Below, piece by piece: positions 39,101 through 47,035 of a DNA stretch of 53,336 nucleotides; the first letter of the stretch is position 1, and each line of letters starts with the position of its first letter. Source of the DNA: an uncultured Gammaproteobacteria bacterium (GTDB lineage: Bacteria; Pseudomonadota; Gammaproteobacteria; Arenicellales; JAANXG01); contig CAMYKK010000013.1 in NCBI GenBank assembly GCA_947258975.1, positions 73,496 to 126,831 of the forward strand, read 5' to 3'. Position numbers and translations under genes: made by a program. The notes beneath the pieces were generated by a model. It did not search any database. It was not told the DNA's origin and saw nothing but the letters and a program-made list of their open reading frames with translations.

Positions 39101-40997
39101 GTCTCCCGCACCGCTCGGTAGCGTCGGTGACCGCGTGTGGCTGGACGTCAACGGCAATGGCAGCGACGACGGCGAACCCGGCATTCCCAACGTCAGCGTC
39201 GTTCTGTTTGACGCGGACACGGGTACCGCCCTGGCGGCCACCGCGACCGACGGCAACGGCGCGTATAGCTTCAATAACCTGCCGCCCGGCAATTACTACA
39301 CGAGCGTAGTCGGCAGCAGTCTGCCCGCCGGATTGTCGCTCACCGGCGGCACCGATCCCAGCGCCACGCGCACCATCCCCGCGACCGGTGGCGCGTTCTT
39401 GGACCTCGATTTCGGGTACGCGAGTGCACCCACCAAAGCGGCCATCGGTGATTTCGTGTGGTATGACAGCGACGGCTCCACGACCCAAGAGCCAGGCGAG
39501 CCGGGAATCGGCGGCGTCATCGTGAATCTGCTCGATAGCGACGGCACGGTCATCGCCACGACCACGACCGTCGGCGGTTATTACCTGTTCGCCGGCCTGG
39601 AGCCCGACACCGGCCCCTACAGCGTGGAGATCGACTCCAGCAACTTTGATCCAGGCGGTGTGCTGGAAGGCCATTCGGCATCCGGTGTCCCCACGCTGCC
39701 GATCCCGGTCGGCGCCGGTGAGGTCAACCTGACTGCGGACTTCGGCTTTCGTACCCCGGCAATCCTGCATTCGATCTCAGATCGGGTGTGGCTGGATGAC
39801 AACCGCAACATGACTCAGGATGGCACCGAGGCCGGCGTGCCCGGCGTCACCGTGGTCCTCATCGGGCCTGGGGGCAAGGTGATCGCCCAAACCACCACCG
39901 ACGCAAACGGTGACTTTAGCTTCTTGGGTCTGCCCGACGGCGAATACCGGCTGGCGGTTACCGACGTCACCGGGCAACTGACCGACCTGTTACCGACTAC
40001 CGCCGCCGCGGTGAGCGGACAACCGGTGTCTCTGGCCGGCGCCGATGTCAGCGGCATCAACTTCGGTTATGCCCCGACCGGTCAGCTGGAGGGTCAAGAC
40101 AACACCACCGGCGGCACGTCGATCACGCGCAGCGTGACATCCGACGACGATACTTTCGACTTTGGATTCTTCTCCGGACAACAACCCTGCGGGAAATGCG
40201 AGGGCAAGGTCACCAAGCTCACTCTCGAGTACCTGGGTCACAAGACCAATGCTCATATCAAGGTGAAGCAGAAGAAAGACGGAGCAGTGGTGTTTGCCGG
40301 TGTGGTGCAGCCCGGTGAGAGCTTCAGCTTCATGGGCACCTACAAAGGCACCTTGGGTACGGAGATATCGGTATACGTCAACTGGCACCTCAATACCAAG
40401 ATCCATACCAGTTGCTCGCAACCCATCGGGCCGGGACTGGTGTTCGGCGACTTCGAAGTCATCGCCGGGGAAAGCCGCACGGGCGGTCCATTGTGCCCGG
40501 TGGACTGTGTCATAGACGACGATAGCAGTAGCGATGACAGCGGCAGCGCAAGTAGATCCGGCGACAGCGATTCCGGTGACAGCGATTCCGGCGATAGTAA
40601 ATCCGGTGACAGCAATTCCGGCGATGACAAATCCGATGACAGCGATTCCGATGACAACAGCTCCGACGATCATGGCAGTGGCAATAAGAATCCCTGTGGT
40701 TGCCCGGATGGGGCCGACGACGCCAGCAGCGACGGCGACGACAGCAGCGGTGATGGCGCCAGCCGGAGCAGTTATTATCATCGCTTCGACGACGCCAGCA
40801 GCGACGACGACGACAGCAGCCGTGACGGTGCCAGCAGCGACTATCACCCCAACGCGCTCTGCGGACCGGGTGAGGACGATGCCAGCAGCGACGACGACGA
40901 CAGCAGCAGCGACGGCGCCAGCAAAGACCACAGCAGCGACGATAGGTCCGGCAAAAAGCACCGCGGCGGCAAACGGTTCAGCTGGTCGGGCTGGTAA
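36171..40997 (+). CDS. Giant exported SdrD-B/Cna-B repeat protein with Ser/Asp-rich tail
   Basis: 1608 residues from the ATG at 36171 (MKFLAQICPNLG); TGGGG lies about 10 bases ahead. A signal peptide (RYLLVALAAWTALSVPSGAMA) ends near residue 45. Residues about 46-440 form an unrecognised domain. About eight repeats follow, starting near residues 448, 533, 637, 762, 910, 983, 1090 and 1201, each with a pattern like IGDRVWLDVNGNGSDDGEPG and later DANGxYxFxNLPPGxY, the calcium-binding SdrD-B type. Residues about 1340-1450 are a Cys-containing domain (CGKCEGKVTKLTLEYLG), and the last 155 are Ser/Asp repeats ending in a basic KKHRGGKRFSWSGW. No LPXTG or transmembrane anchor. Likely an extracellular or surface structural protein. 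Confidence 0.85.
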   Translation: MKFLAQICPNLGKPNNNLSATVRASRLRYLLVALAAWTALSVPSGAMAQLVSNCLPSCDKADGRFLSIPGSGLFTLTAQDINIRIAVPSDIGQFQVEIFDGDTNVTGGPGSHWDLNFSPAQDLNFQIFYGDGSGDPINDPAWPLTGNAMPDNDWFTAPAVSTEARAQDTDGLYRYRLRIRLADPESSSISNFKLRITPDSVLATIGEPFGFQAPIYSFADAETIYPDWPNNVGDPNHEYPFGYGDTLTPAEPDYSPNTTYDGTFTFFARNGVPGIGGVDPDEFVAWDGDLDHGSFNGTMLDTDDPDTPNDLLPVWAVPDTVFEKAQPVAADNPPDDVDSPEALVFTKRAIVRTPSVAYEVFPADDTGLPGGTSFANDNPSGNQEWEQFRLTEANEDASTADYWGIDDLKPGIYKVVLRGMDLQNFNAWRVPAICTDTNGNPCPEPQSVSIGDRVWQDLDGDMQGGGLGAADDGEPGIPGVLMNVFSRGNLINQTITDTDGRYLFRVTEGDQGAATAYTVQVAPENFSDLGPQGSIGCCVYLDANGNGTRDPDEAGLGNIRVVLRDTSLNALDVALTDANGLYRFNNLPPGDYVVDVVDATLPPGLAISGGTDPSPLLTITGTESLGATFGYRNAAGAIIGNLIWTDVDNNGMRDADEPGFNGVTVALIDLGDDNAIGGMNGNADTVVATADTIGGRYLFTNVPDGTYIVEITDLRARLSGYDWVFGPNGTVLPTDRTEPFAVVAGDTLLEKDFGYLRDGLPTITDSVWLDVDRDGVRDADEIGFPNVTVSLNESQGIFGDDISVAVATTDANGVFRFAGVPDGDYRLVLTGVNGVLAGLLPTTPAGLTQLPVTVSGLDITGNHFGFNTQGQLANALNTTPGGAPPQEIADSVQDQNVLTYDFGYQLNPVIIGDDVFEDLDQSGLPPGAGEPGIPAVCVNLRNADGTSIGRTVTDGNGKYEFPVLPGTYTIEVCPESLSPAPLGSVGDRVWLDVNGNGSDDGEPGIPNVSVVLFDADTGTALAATATDGNGAYSFNNLPPGNYYTSVVGSSLPAGLSLTGGTDPSATRTIPATGGAFLDLDFGYASAPTKAAIGDFVWYDSDGSTTQEPGEPGIGGVIVNLLDSDGTVIATTTTVGGYYLFAGLEPDTGPYSVEIDSSNFDPGGVLEGHSASGVPTLPIPVGAGEVNLTADFGFRTPAILHSISDRVWLDDNRNMTQDGTEAGVPGVTVVLIGPGGKVIAQTTTDANGDFSFLGLPDGEYRLAVTDVTGQLTDLLPTTAAAVSGQPVSLAGADVSGINFGYAPTGQLEGQDNTTGGTSITRSVTSDDDTFDFGFFSGQQPCGKCEGKVTKLTLEYLGHKTNAHIKVKQKKDGAVVFAGVVQPGESFSFMGTYKGTLGTEISVYVNWHLNTKIHTSCSQPIGPGLVFGDFEVIAGESRTGGPLCPVDCVIDDDSSSDDSGSASRSGDSDSGDSDSGDSKSGDSNSGDDKSDDSDSDDNSSDDHGSGNKNPCGCPDGADDASSDGDDSSGDGASRSSYYHRFDDASSDDDDSSRDGASSDYHPNALCGPGEDDASSDDDDSSSDGASKDHSSDDRSGKKHRGGKRFSWSGW

Positions 40998-41036
40998 TTG
41001 CTGGCGGTTTCCTTAGGTTCACACCCCACTGAACCT

Positions 41037-41066
41037 CCCCCCGGGACCATCCCGGGGGGCTTTTTG
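41037..41066 (+). terminator. Rho-independent terminator after the giant gene
   Basis: Perfect 10-bp stem CCCCCCGGGA (41037-41046), loop CCA, TCCCGGGGGG (41050-41059), followed by C and a TTTTT run. It lies 40 bp after the stop codon. Confidence 0.88.
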
Positions 41067-41076
41067 TTGTGGAAGT

Positions 41077-41122
41077 AAAAAAAGGGGTCAGACCCCCAGG
41101 CGGGGGTCTGACCCCTTTTTTT
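41077..41122. terminator. Long perfect inverted repeat with A/T flanks (bidirectional terminator shape)
   Basis: Seven A, then GGGGTCAGACCCCC (41084-41097), a 4-base AGGC loop, GGGGGTCTGACCCC (41102-41115), then seven T: 21 paired bases in all. It separates the giant gene from lasso cassette 2. The motif GGGGTCTGACCCC recurs twice at 53231-53256, so it is also a repeat family. Confidence 0.7.
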
Positions 41123-41127
41123 CTTCT

Positions 41128-41156
41128 ATCTCAACATAATCCACGCATGTTGAGAT
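41128..41156 (+). promoter_or_regulatory. 10-bp perfect inverted repeat upstream of cassette 2
   Basis: ATCTCAACAT (41128-41137), 9-base spacer, ATGTTGAGAT (41147-41156). About 90 bp ahead of the cyclase 2 start. The symmetry and spacing are those of a dimeric regulator site; there is no T-run to suggest a terminator. Confidence 0.5.
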
Positions 41157-41245
41157 GGGCAGGTCAAAACATTATGGCTAGCCCGTTGTTGCCGATACGA
41201 TGACCGTGTCCTAGACTCCCGGGACCCAACTTTCGATCTGACACC

Positions 41246-43144
41246 GTGGCCGGCATCGCAGGCATTGTACATTTCGACGGGTCCCCGGTTGACCAGGATT
41301 CCCTGCGCGCGGTGGCCGAGAGCGCCACGCATCGCGGACCGGATGGCATCTTCTATCAACACACCGCCGACTGCGCCTTTGCGCATCTGGCGCTGCGCGT
41401 CCTTCCCGCCATTAACAACACCTCACAACCGCTGCGGCACCAACAAGATGGCCGCGTCTGGTTGATTACCGCGGACGCACGCATTGATAATCGCACGGAG
41501 TTGCGGTCCTCCCTGGGTATCGAGGACGAACGCATCGAGGACGAAGATTGCAGGCTGATTCTTTTCGCCTTCCTGAAATGGCGGGCCGCATGCGTGCAAC
41601 ATCTGATCGGTGATTTTGCCTTTGCCATTTGGGACACCAAAAACCAGACCTTGTTTTGCGCCCGCGATGCCCTGGGCCTGAAATCCCTGCATTACGCGAG
41701 AATATCGCACGGCCTATGCGTGGCCTCGGAGGCGCAGCAAATCTTGCGGCATGCGGAGGTCTCGCCGCGTTTGAACGAAGGCATGGCCGGCGAGTACCTC
41801 GCGGGCGCCTGCGAGGATCTGCAGGAGACGTTTTTCGACGGTATCTATAGCCTTGCAGCCGGCCACACACTGGTAGCCGGCCGTCATGGAATACAGGTGC
41901 AGCGTTATTGGTATCCCGAGAACCTGCCGCTCATTCGCTACGCGGATTCAAGCTCATACGCCGAACATTTTCGGGAATTGTTTACCAGCGCAGTGACCGA
42001 TCGGATACGCGGTCTTGACCGTGCGGCGATAACTGTCAGCGGCGGGCTCGACTCGGGTTCGATCGCTGCGGTGGCACAGCAATGTGGTGCCGGTACCAAG
42101 ATACGCGGTTTCACCCAGACTTATGACCAGCTGGCGGAATGCGATGAACGCGAGTTCAGCCACCACTTGTCCAGCGAACTGGGTTTGGCCATCGAGCCTG
42201 TGTCCACGGAACGGTTTTGGTTGTTCGCAGACGAAGAGGCCTTTCGTCCCCGGCTGGAATCGCCGTTTCAGATCTTCACGAGTTGCGAGCGGCATATCTA
42301 CCAACGATGCCAAGCATTGGGGATCAAGGTATTACTCACCGGCCATGGTGGCGATAGCCTGTTGACCGGCAGCGGACTGGCATATTTTGATCGCCTCCTG
42401 CGCGGCGATCCGCGCGTGTTTCGGGATATGCGTGCCCACGCCGCGCTCCACCACTATTCGATGACGACGCTACTGAACCGCTATCTTCTGCGTCCGCTCA
42501 TCCCCAATGCGATCAAGGCATCCCTACGGGCGCGATCCCCATGGCAGGATCCGGCTTTCCCCGCATGGATGGAGTCCGAGTTTGCCGCTCGCATCGGGTT
42601 GAGCCACCGTCTTAGAACGCACCCACGCTTACCGCGTTTAACCGGCCGCGGCCGGCGGGCACGCATCACCGAGATGCGGCACCTCGGGAGCATCGCCAGA
42701 GCTGTCTATTACCTCGACCGAACTACCTCAGAGTTTGGTCTCGAATGCCGGCACCCGTTCCTGGATCGGCGCCTGGTCGAGTACGCGCTTGCCCTGCCTG
42801 ACGAGCAGTTATTCAAAGCAGGTCAAACCAAATTGGTCTTGCGTGGCGCGTTGCGCGGAATATTACCCGAAGCAATTCGTAACCGCCCGGACAAGACCTA
42901 TTCGACTGCGTTCATCGACTTCAGCCTTCGAAAAATCTCGGCGCACCGGATCTCGGCGTTGTTTGCCGATCCTGTCTGTGCCGCACTGGGTTTCGTCAAC
43001 AGCGCCGAGCTGTGCCGGGCGTGGGAGGGTTTCTGTAGCGGCAGCATACCAATAAGAGGCGCAATGTTCTGGTTCCCATTGACTCTGGAGGCCTGGTTGC
43101 GCCGCTATCACCGGGAATTGAACATTACCGAGCGGATTCGATAG
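41246..43144 (+). CDS. Lasso cyclase 2 (asparagine synthetase B homologue)
   Basis: 632 residues from a GTG. The glutaminase-like domain (ATHRGPDGIFYQ, TADARIDNR) begins MAGIAG, with Ala where asparagine synthetase needs Cys2. The synthetase domain has VSGGLDSGSIAAVAQQ near residue 263-278, and later LECRHPFLDRRLVEYALALP. Same architecture as cyclase 1 but clearly diverged from it. Precursor 2 follows after 70 bp on the same strand. Confidence 0.87.
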   Translation: MAGIAGIVHFDGSPVDQDSLRAVAESATHRGPDGIFYQHTADCAFAHLALRVLPAINNTSQPLRHQQDGRVWLITADARIDNRTELRSSLGIEDERIEDEDCRLILFAFLKWRAACVQHLIGDFAFAIWDTKNQTLFCARDALGLKSLHYARISHGLCVASEAQQILRHAEVSPRLNEGMAGEYLAGACEDLQETFFDGIYSLAAGHTLVAGRHGIQVQRYWYPENLPLIRYADSSSYAEHFRELFTSAVTDRIRGLDRAAITVSGGLDSGSIAAVAQQCGAGTKIRGFTQTYDQLAECDEREFSHHLSSELGLAIEPVSTERFWLFADEEAFRPRLESPFQIFTSCERHIYQRCQALGIKVLLTGHGGDSLLTGSGLAYFDRLLRGDPRVFRDMRAHAALHHYSMTTLLNRYLLRPLIPNAIKASLRARSPWQDPAFPAWMESEFAARIGLSHRLRTHPRLPRLTGRGRRARITEMRHLGSIARAVYYLDRTTSEFGLECRHPFLDRRLVEYALALPDEQLFKAGQTKLVLRGALRGILPEAIRNRPDKTYSTAFIDFSLRKISAHRISALFADPVCAALGFVNSAELCRAWEGFCSGSIPIRGAMFWFPLTLEAWLRRYHRELNITERIR

Positions 43145-43214
43145 GGCAATCCGATGATGATCTAAGTGGCGGTTTTGGTTACAATATCGGGTCTTCGATC
43201 TGGAGGGTCTAGCT

Positions 43215-43379
43215 TTGAAACCGAAACGCCATGGCGGGGAACACAGGCGGATGCGATCAGGCAAGGATAAGAAAAAATATTCTCGACCGGCGTTGATCCG
43301 CTGGGGTCGCGTCAAGGACATCACCCAAGGCCCTGTGGGTGGGACAGCGGATGGACTGACAGGCACGGGCGGCACGTGA
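43215..43379 (+). CDS. Lasso peptide precursor 2
   Basis: 54 residues from a TTG at 43215, with GGAGGG (43202-43207) seven bases upstream, which decides the start. The leader contains KKYSRPALIRWGRVKDITQ: YxxP, hydrophobic positions and a penultimate Thr, close to precursor 1. The predicted core is GPVGGTADGLTGTGGT, 16 residues; Gly1 and Asp8 would form the ring. The tail GLTGTGGT has no bulky side chain to act as a plug, which is odd for a lasso fold. The last residue is Thr, a possible site for the neighbouring kinase. Confidence 0.85.
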   Translation: MKPKRHGGEHRRMRSGKDKKKYSRPALIRWGRVKDITQGPVGGTADGLTGTGGT

Positions 43380-43515
43380 ACCTTCGATTCTGCGGCGCGT
43401 TCGTTCTTCATTGTTCCGCCTGGACTGCGTTGTCAGTCACACTTTATGATCCAGCGCTGACAACATCGCACCGCTAGCGGCACCGTACCGCCGCTTTTGT
43501 CCATCTTGGTTCTAG

Positions 43516-44487
43516 GTGACAAGAGGATTGCACAAATATTCTGTATACGGCTTTATTTGGGAATCGGATCTGTGCCTTAGCTCCTGTTTGATCCCGGCTC
43601 GAGGCGGGACCGACGTCGAACTTCGGCGCGTCCACAAGCTGTCGGAACCTCCGACAAACTGCCTTTTTTCCAGCCCCCTGATCCGCAACGGTTCACCGCT
43701 GCTGAAAACATACGGAACGAGTGAGGAAATCCTGCTACGTTACCCGGGGCTCGTGGACATTCTGGTAACGCCGCGGGAAATTCAGTATGTCCCGGAGACG
43801 AATAGCGACATGGCGTTCATCGAGGCCCAATGCCTGGGCCCGGCATCGGCACTGTGGTTGGAATTAAATAACACGCTCGCGTTGCATACGTCGGCGGTGG
43901 TTGTGGACGACGCAGCGATTATGTTGGTGGAACACAGCGGTAGTGGGAAATCAACGCTCGCGGCAACTTTTCTGCGCCATCAACATGCGTTGCTGACCGA
44001 CGATATCCTTCCCTTGAACGTCACGCCGCACGCGGTGTGGGGTCAACCGGGATACCCGCAAATACGGTTATTAGCGGACGTCGCGAGACAATTCATCTCC
44101 GGCGCCGACACCCTTCCGAGCACACACCCGAAGATTGGCAAAAAAATGATCCCCGTTGGCGTGTCGGGTTTCGGGACATTTCGCGACAGACCGGTGACAA
44201 TTTCTTCCGTCTATGTTCTCGATCGGGTGGCCGACGACACGGCACGCATCGCTATTCAAGACCTGACACCAACGGAAGGGTTGCATGCCTTGATCCGCGG
44301 CTCTTCCGGCGCCAATACCTTACAGGCCCTGGGACTGCAACCGAGCCGCCTGCCGCGCCTTGCACAAATAGTGGAAACGCTGCGTGTGCGCCGTCTCACT
44401 TATCCTGATGGGCTGCATCATCTCAACGACGTCTACGATGCCATTGTGAACGACGTTGACACAAGACATACATCGAATTGGCACTAA
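43516..44487 (+). CDS. HPr-kinase-like protein of lasso cassette 2
   Basis: 323 residues from a GTG. P-loop VEHSGSGKSTLAATFL near residue 137-152, preceded by LALHTSAVVVDDAAI, and LLTDDILPL as Walker B. Same family as the 32719-33633 protein. Characterised relatives in lasso clusters modify the precursor C terminus by phosphorylation; whether this one does so is inference. Eight bases precede the B1 gene. Confidence 0.77.
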   Translation: MTRGLHKYSVYGFIWESDLCLSSCLIPARGGTDVELRRVHKLSEPPTNCLFSSPLIRNGSPLLKTYGTSEEILLRYPGLVDILVTPREIQYVPETNSDMAFIEAQCLGPASALWLELNNTLALHTSAVVVDDAAIMLVEHSGSGKSTLAATFLRHQHALLTDDILPLNVTPHAVWGQPGYPQIRLLADVARQFISGADTLPSTHPKIGKKMIPVGVSGFGTFRDRPVTISSVYVLDRVADDTARIAIQDLTPTEGLHALIRGSSGANTLQALGLQPSRLPRLAQIVETLRVRRLTYPDGLHHLNDVYDAIVNDVDTRHTSNWH

Positions 44488-44494
44488 ACGGGCG

Positions 44495-44767
44495 ATGCCA
44501 CAGATCGTATTCAAACTCTCCGCGGATATACTGTTGCAGGAAGTCGCCAACGAGATGGTGATCCTCAATCTCGCTGACGGCCAGTATTACGGCTTGAACG
44601 AGATCGGTGCGCGCATTGTTCAGCTCATGTCACGTGGCGAAGATATTTCCTCCATCACCCAAAATTTACTGGGCGAGTTCGATGTCGAGCAATCCGTTCT
44701 CGAACGAGATATCCAGGACCTGATTGAGAAGTTGCAGCAACATGCGCTTATCGAAATTGCTGGTTAG
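44495..44767 (+). CDS. PqqD-like leader-binding protein (lasso B1)
   Basis: 90 residues from the ATG at 44495 (MPQIVFKLSADILLQEVANE). The winged-helix RRE fold of PqqD proteins is visible in VILNLADGQYYGLNEIGARI then helices ending in LIEKLQQHALIEI. B1 binds the YxxP part of the leader and delivers the precursor to B2. It is the only B1 in the window, so it probably serves both precursors. Its end overlaps B2 by 26 bp. Confidence 0.87.
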   Translation: MPQIVFKLSADILLQEVANEMVILNLADGQYYGLNEIGARIVQLMSRGEDISSITQNLLGEFDVEQSVLERDIQDLIEKLQQHALIEIAG

Positions 44768-45230
44768 GAAATTGCGTACCGCCGCGACACTGCCGGTCGG
44801 GCGATTCCGGTGTATTGCGCACGCGTGGTACACGTTAACGGTGGTGCAGTGTGCGCTCGACGTTTTACCGTACCGGTACTGGGAAAAACCCCTCAACAGC
44901 GCCATGAACTCTGACCCCGACGGGGACGGGTCAGCTGGCGCAGCCTCGCATCAGGCATGTAATGAAATCGCTCAGGATATTGCGATTGCGGCACGCAACC
45001 ACTTTTTGAAAGTGAACTGCCTGGGCAGGAGCTTAGCACTGCACAGATTATGCCGTCGCGCGGGTTTTTCCACTCAGATCGCCATCGGAATCCGCAAAAA
45101 CCGTGGCAATATTGAGGGACATGCCTGGTTGGAGGCTGGCGGAGTGGTGGTGAACGACACCTTAGAGTGCATCAGCGCGTTTACCAAGCTGGACCGCGTG
45201 CCGTCGCTTCGACCTGCGTTCGTGACTTAG
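44742..45230 (+). CDS. Transglutaminase-like leader peptidase (lasso B2)
   Basis: 162 residues from the internal ATG at 44742 (MRLSKLLVRKLRTAATLPVG). The catalytic triad is Cys93 (VNCLGRSLALHRLCRRAG), His127 (IEGHAWLE) and Asp139 (VVNDTLE), as in lasso B2 proteins that cut the leader after the residue following the conserved Thr. Overlaps B1 upstream and, by 4 bp, the convergent gene downstream. Only copy in the window. Confidence 0.88.
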   Translation: MRLSKLLVRKLRTAATLPVGRFRCIAHAWYTLTVVQCALDVLPYRYWEKPLNSAMNSDPDGDGSAGAASHQACNEIAQDIAIAARNHFLKVNCLGRSLALHRLCRRAGFSTQIAIGIRKNRGNIEGHAWLEAGGVVVNDTLECISAFTKLDRVPSLRPAFVT

Positions 45231-46096
45231 ACCCCAGGCCGATGGGCCGGTAACGGCAATTTACGGTAGGCCTGGTAACCCGCCATTATGTCGCGCGCTA
45301 TTCTTTCTTTGGACACCCGTTGCAGAATCAGATCCGTACTGTTGGTGGCCGGTTCCAGGTACTTAATCGTTACCGGAATACCCTGTGCCAAATCGAGCAC
45401 AAATCGTGGGATCAAGCGTGCCCCAATCGCCGTCGTGGTGGCGATTTCCTTCCCAACACGATGCATCTGCTCGAGCACCGACCAATCATCAGCATCGATA
45501 TTGAGATCCGTATAGTTCGTAGTGCAGAGCTCCCTGAGCTTCCTTTGCTCCAAGAGCACGTCCGTTCGCGTGCAAGAATAGGCTCCGCTACGATCCGGTT
45601 TTCCGGTAGCGCGGTACTGCGCGAGCCGGGGACGGGCCCCATACAAACGCTGTTCCAAGGTATCAGCAAAACTTCTGATCTTTTCATGATCCTTCGGCGG
45701 CGATTTTCCTAATCTTTCGTCCCGATCCTGTTGTAACCGTTGCCGGCCTGCTTCTGTCTCAGAAAAAGTGGCAGGCGACACTTCAAAGACCCCTTTGTGG
45801 GAACGCTCCAGCACATGGAACGTGTCGTCAGCGCTGTTGAACCAGACGGAATACTCGCGTCCAGACCGCCCCGTGCCCGATAACAATACGCGACCGTGCG
45901 CAACAAAGATATCGAGATTACCGCGCAACGGCGGGGCATCCAGCGGTTGCGTGGCGATTGGCCCGCCAGCCTGGGACGGGGCCGAACGCTTCGCGATGTC
46001 GGAAGGCAAATAACGGATGAACAGATCCGCATCCGCGTGTGGCGCAAACCCGAAACAAGTCACCACCAACAAGACCTGTATCGTATTTACCGACAT
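45227..46096 (-). CDS. Exported protein of unknown function
   Basis: 289 residues with a signal peptide (MSVNTIQVLLVVTCFGFAPHADA). I do not recognise the family with confidence. The first part, VLLSGTGRSGREYSVWFNSADDTFHVLER, is beta-rich; the middle is charged (GRQRLQQDRDERLGK); two Cys at SCTRTD and LCTTNY could form a disulfide. Convergent with B2, overlapping it by 4 bp, and 108 bp downstream of the GspC-like gene, with which it may form an operon. Confidence 0.65.
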   Translation of the reverse strand: MSVNTIQVLLVVTCFGFAPHADADLFIRYLPSDIAKRSAPSQAGGPIATQPLDAPPLRGNLDIFVAHGRVLLSGTGRSGREYSVWFNSADDTFHVLERSHKGVFEVSPATFSETEAGRQRLQQDRDERLGKSPPKDHEKIRSFADTLEQRLYGARPRLAQYRATGKPDRSGAYSCTRTDVLLEQRKLRELCTTNYTDLNIDADDWSVLEQMHRVGKEIATTTAIGARLIPRFVLDLAQGIPVTIKYLEPATNSTDLILQRVSKERIARDIMAGYQAYRKLPLPAHRPGV

Positions 46097-46204
46097 ATGC
46101 GATTCCCCACCTGATTTACAGCCAAGAGAACATACCCAAATCGCGAAACATACTAACGCGTCACGAACTCCTTGTGCGAACGGAATGATATCAGGGAGTG
46201 TAGA

Positions 46205-46891
46205 CTAAAAAGGTATACGCGGCATATCGGGACGGCGGTTGCCGTCGGGGTTCGGTTTCAGCAACTGCCGCCGCCGCGCTTGCCGTGCCTGGCGTTCCGC
46301 GTCTTTACGCCGATCGCCCTGGGCCTGTTGCTCGGTCTCCCGAGGTTGGGGGCTGCGGCGCTCTCGCGCCGGGTGGCGGCCAGGAGACGCCGGCGAAGCC
46401 GGCGAAGATAGCGAAGATGGCGCCGATTCGAGATCCGGCCGTTCCAGGCTCAGCTTTTCCAGACGTTTGCCGCGCTCGATGATCACGCGATCCGTTTCGA
46501 TCGCGTACAACTTGGCATCGGTGCCATCGATGCGGTCACCGATGGAATAACTGCGATCAGGCACGGCATCCGAGGCAATCACAGCGCGTGCATTATCGTC
46601 AAGGTCGCTGGCCATGACTCCCAACAGCGTCAGTCGCAACCGGGTTTCCGGGGCCTGTTGCACCACGGGTTGCTGTTTCGGGGCGACGCCGAACAAGTGA
46701 GCGGCGATTATCTGATTCAAGCGATAGTCCTCAGCGGGTGTTTCGGCCGCCGGTTTCGCCGCGACGGGCGCCGCATCACCGGGGGACGACAATGCCGGGA
46801 TGAATCGCTGGCCGACAGCGTACAGCACCCAAACCAGAATCATGATCGCAGCCAACAACGTGGCAGTCGGTAAGTAATTTCTATGGGTCAT
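46205..46891 (-). CDS. GspC-like protein (type II secretion C homology region)
   Basis: 228 residues. One N-terminal membrane helix (LLAAIMILVWVLYAVGQ), a Pro/Ala linker, and at residues about 58-150 the GspC homology region: IIAAHLFGVAP, TRLRLTLLGVMAS, YSIGDRIDGTDAKLYAIETDRVIIER. GspC joins the inner-membrane platform to the GspD secretin. Unlike full GspC there is no PDZ domain; a Ser/Pro and Arg/Gln-rich tail follows. No other type II secretion gene is visible here. Confidence 0.75.
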   Translation of the reverse strand: MTHRNYLPTATLLAAIMILVWVLYAVGQRFIPALSSPGDAAPVAAKPAAETPAEDYRLNQIIAAHLFGVAPKQQPVVQQAPETRLRLTLLGVMASDLDDNARAVIASDAVPDRSYSIGDRIDGTDAKLYAIETDRVIIERGKRLEKLSLERPDLESAPSSLSSPASPASPGRHPARERRSPQPRETEQQAQGDRRKDAERQARQARRRQLLKPNPDGNRRPDMPRIPF

Positions 46892-47035
46892 TGTATGATA
46901 GGCAGTCGTTCCACCCTAACGGTCGCGACGCACACCCGTGCTCACATCGGTAACATAAAGAAATATATCAGAATTTCGTGACATTGTTTGGTTTTCAACG
47001 GCCATTTATGGCCCTGCCTGGCCCCGCGTCCTGGT

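Noticed and set aside
38655-39770. 371-codon minus-strand frame
   Set aside because: Antisense of the SdrD-B repeat region, with no recognisable domain.
39990-40961. 323-codon minus-strand frame rich in Val and Ala
   Set aside because: It is the antisense of the Ser/Asp repeats and B repeats; GC-biased third positions keep the opposite frame open.
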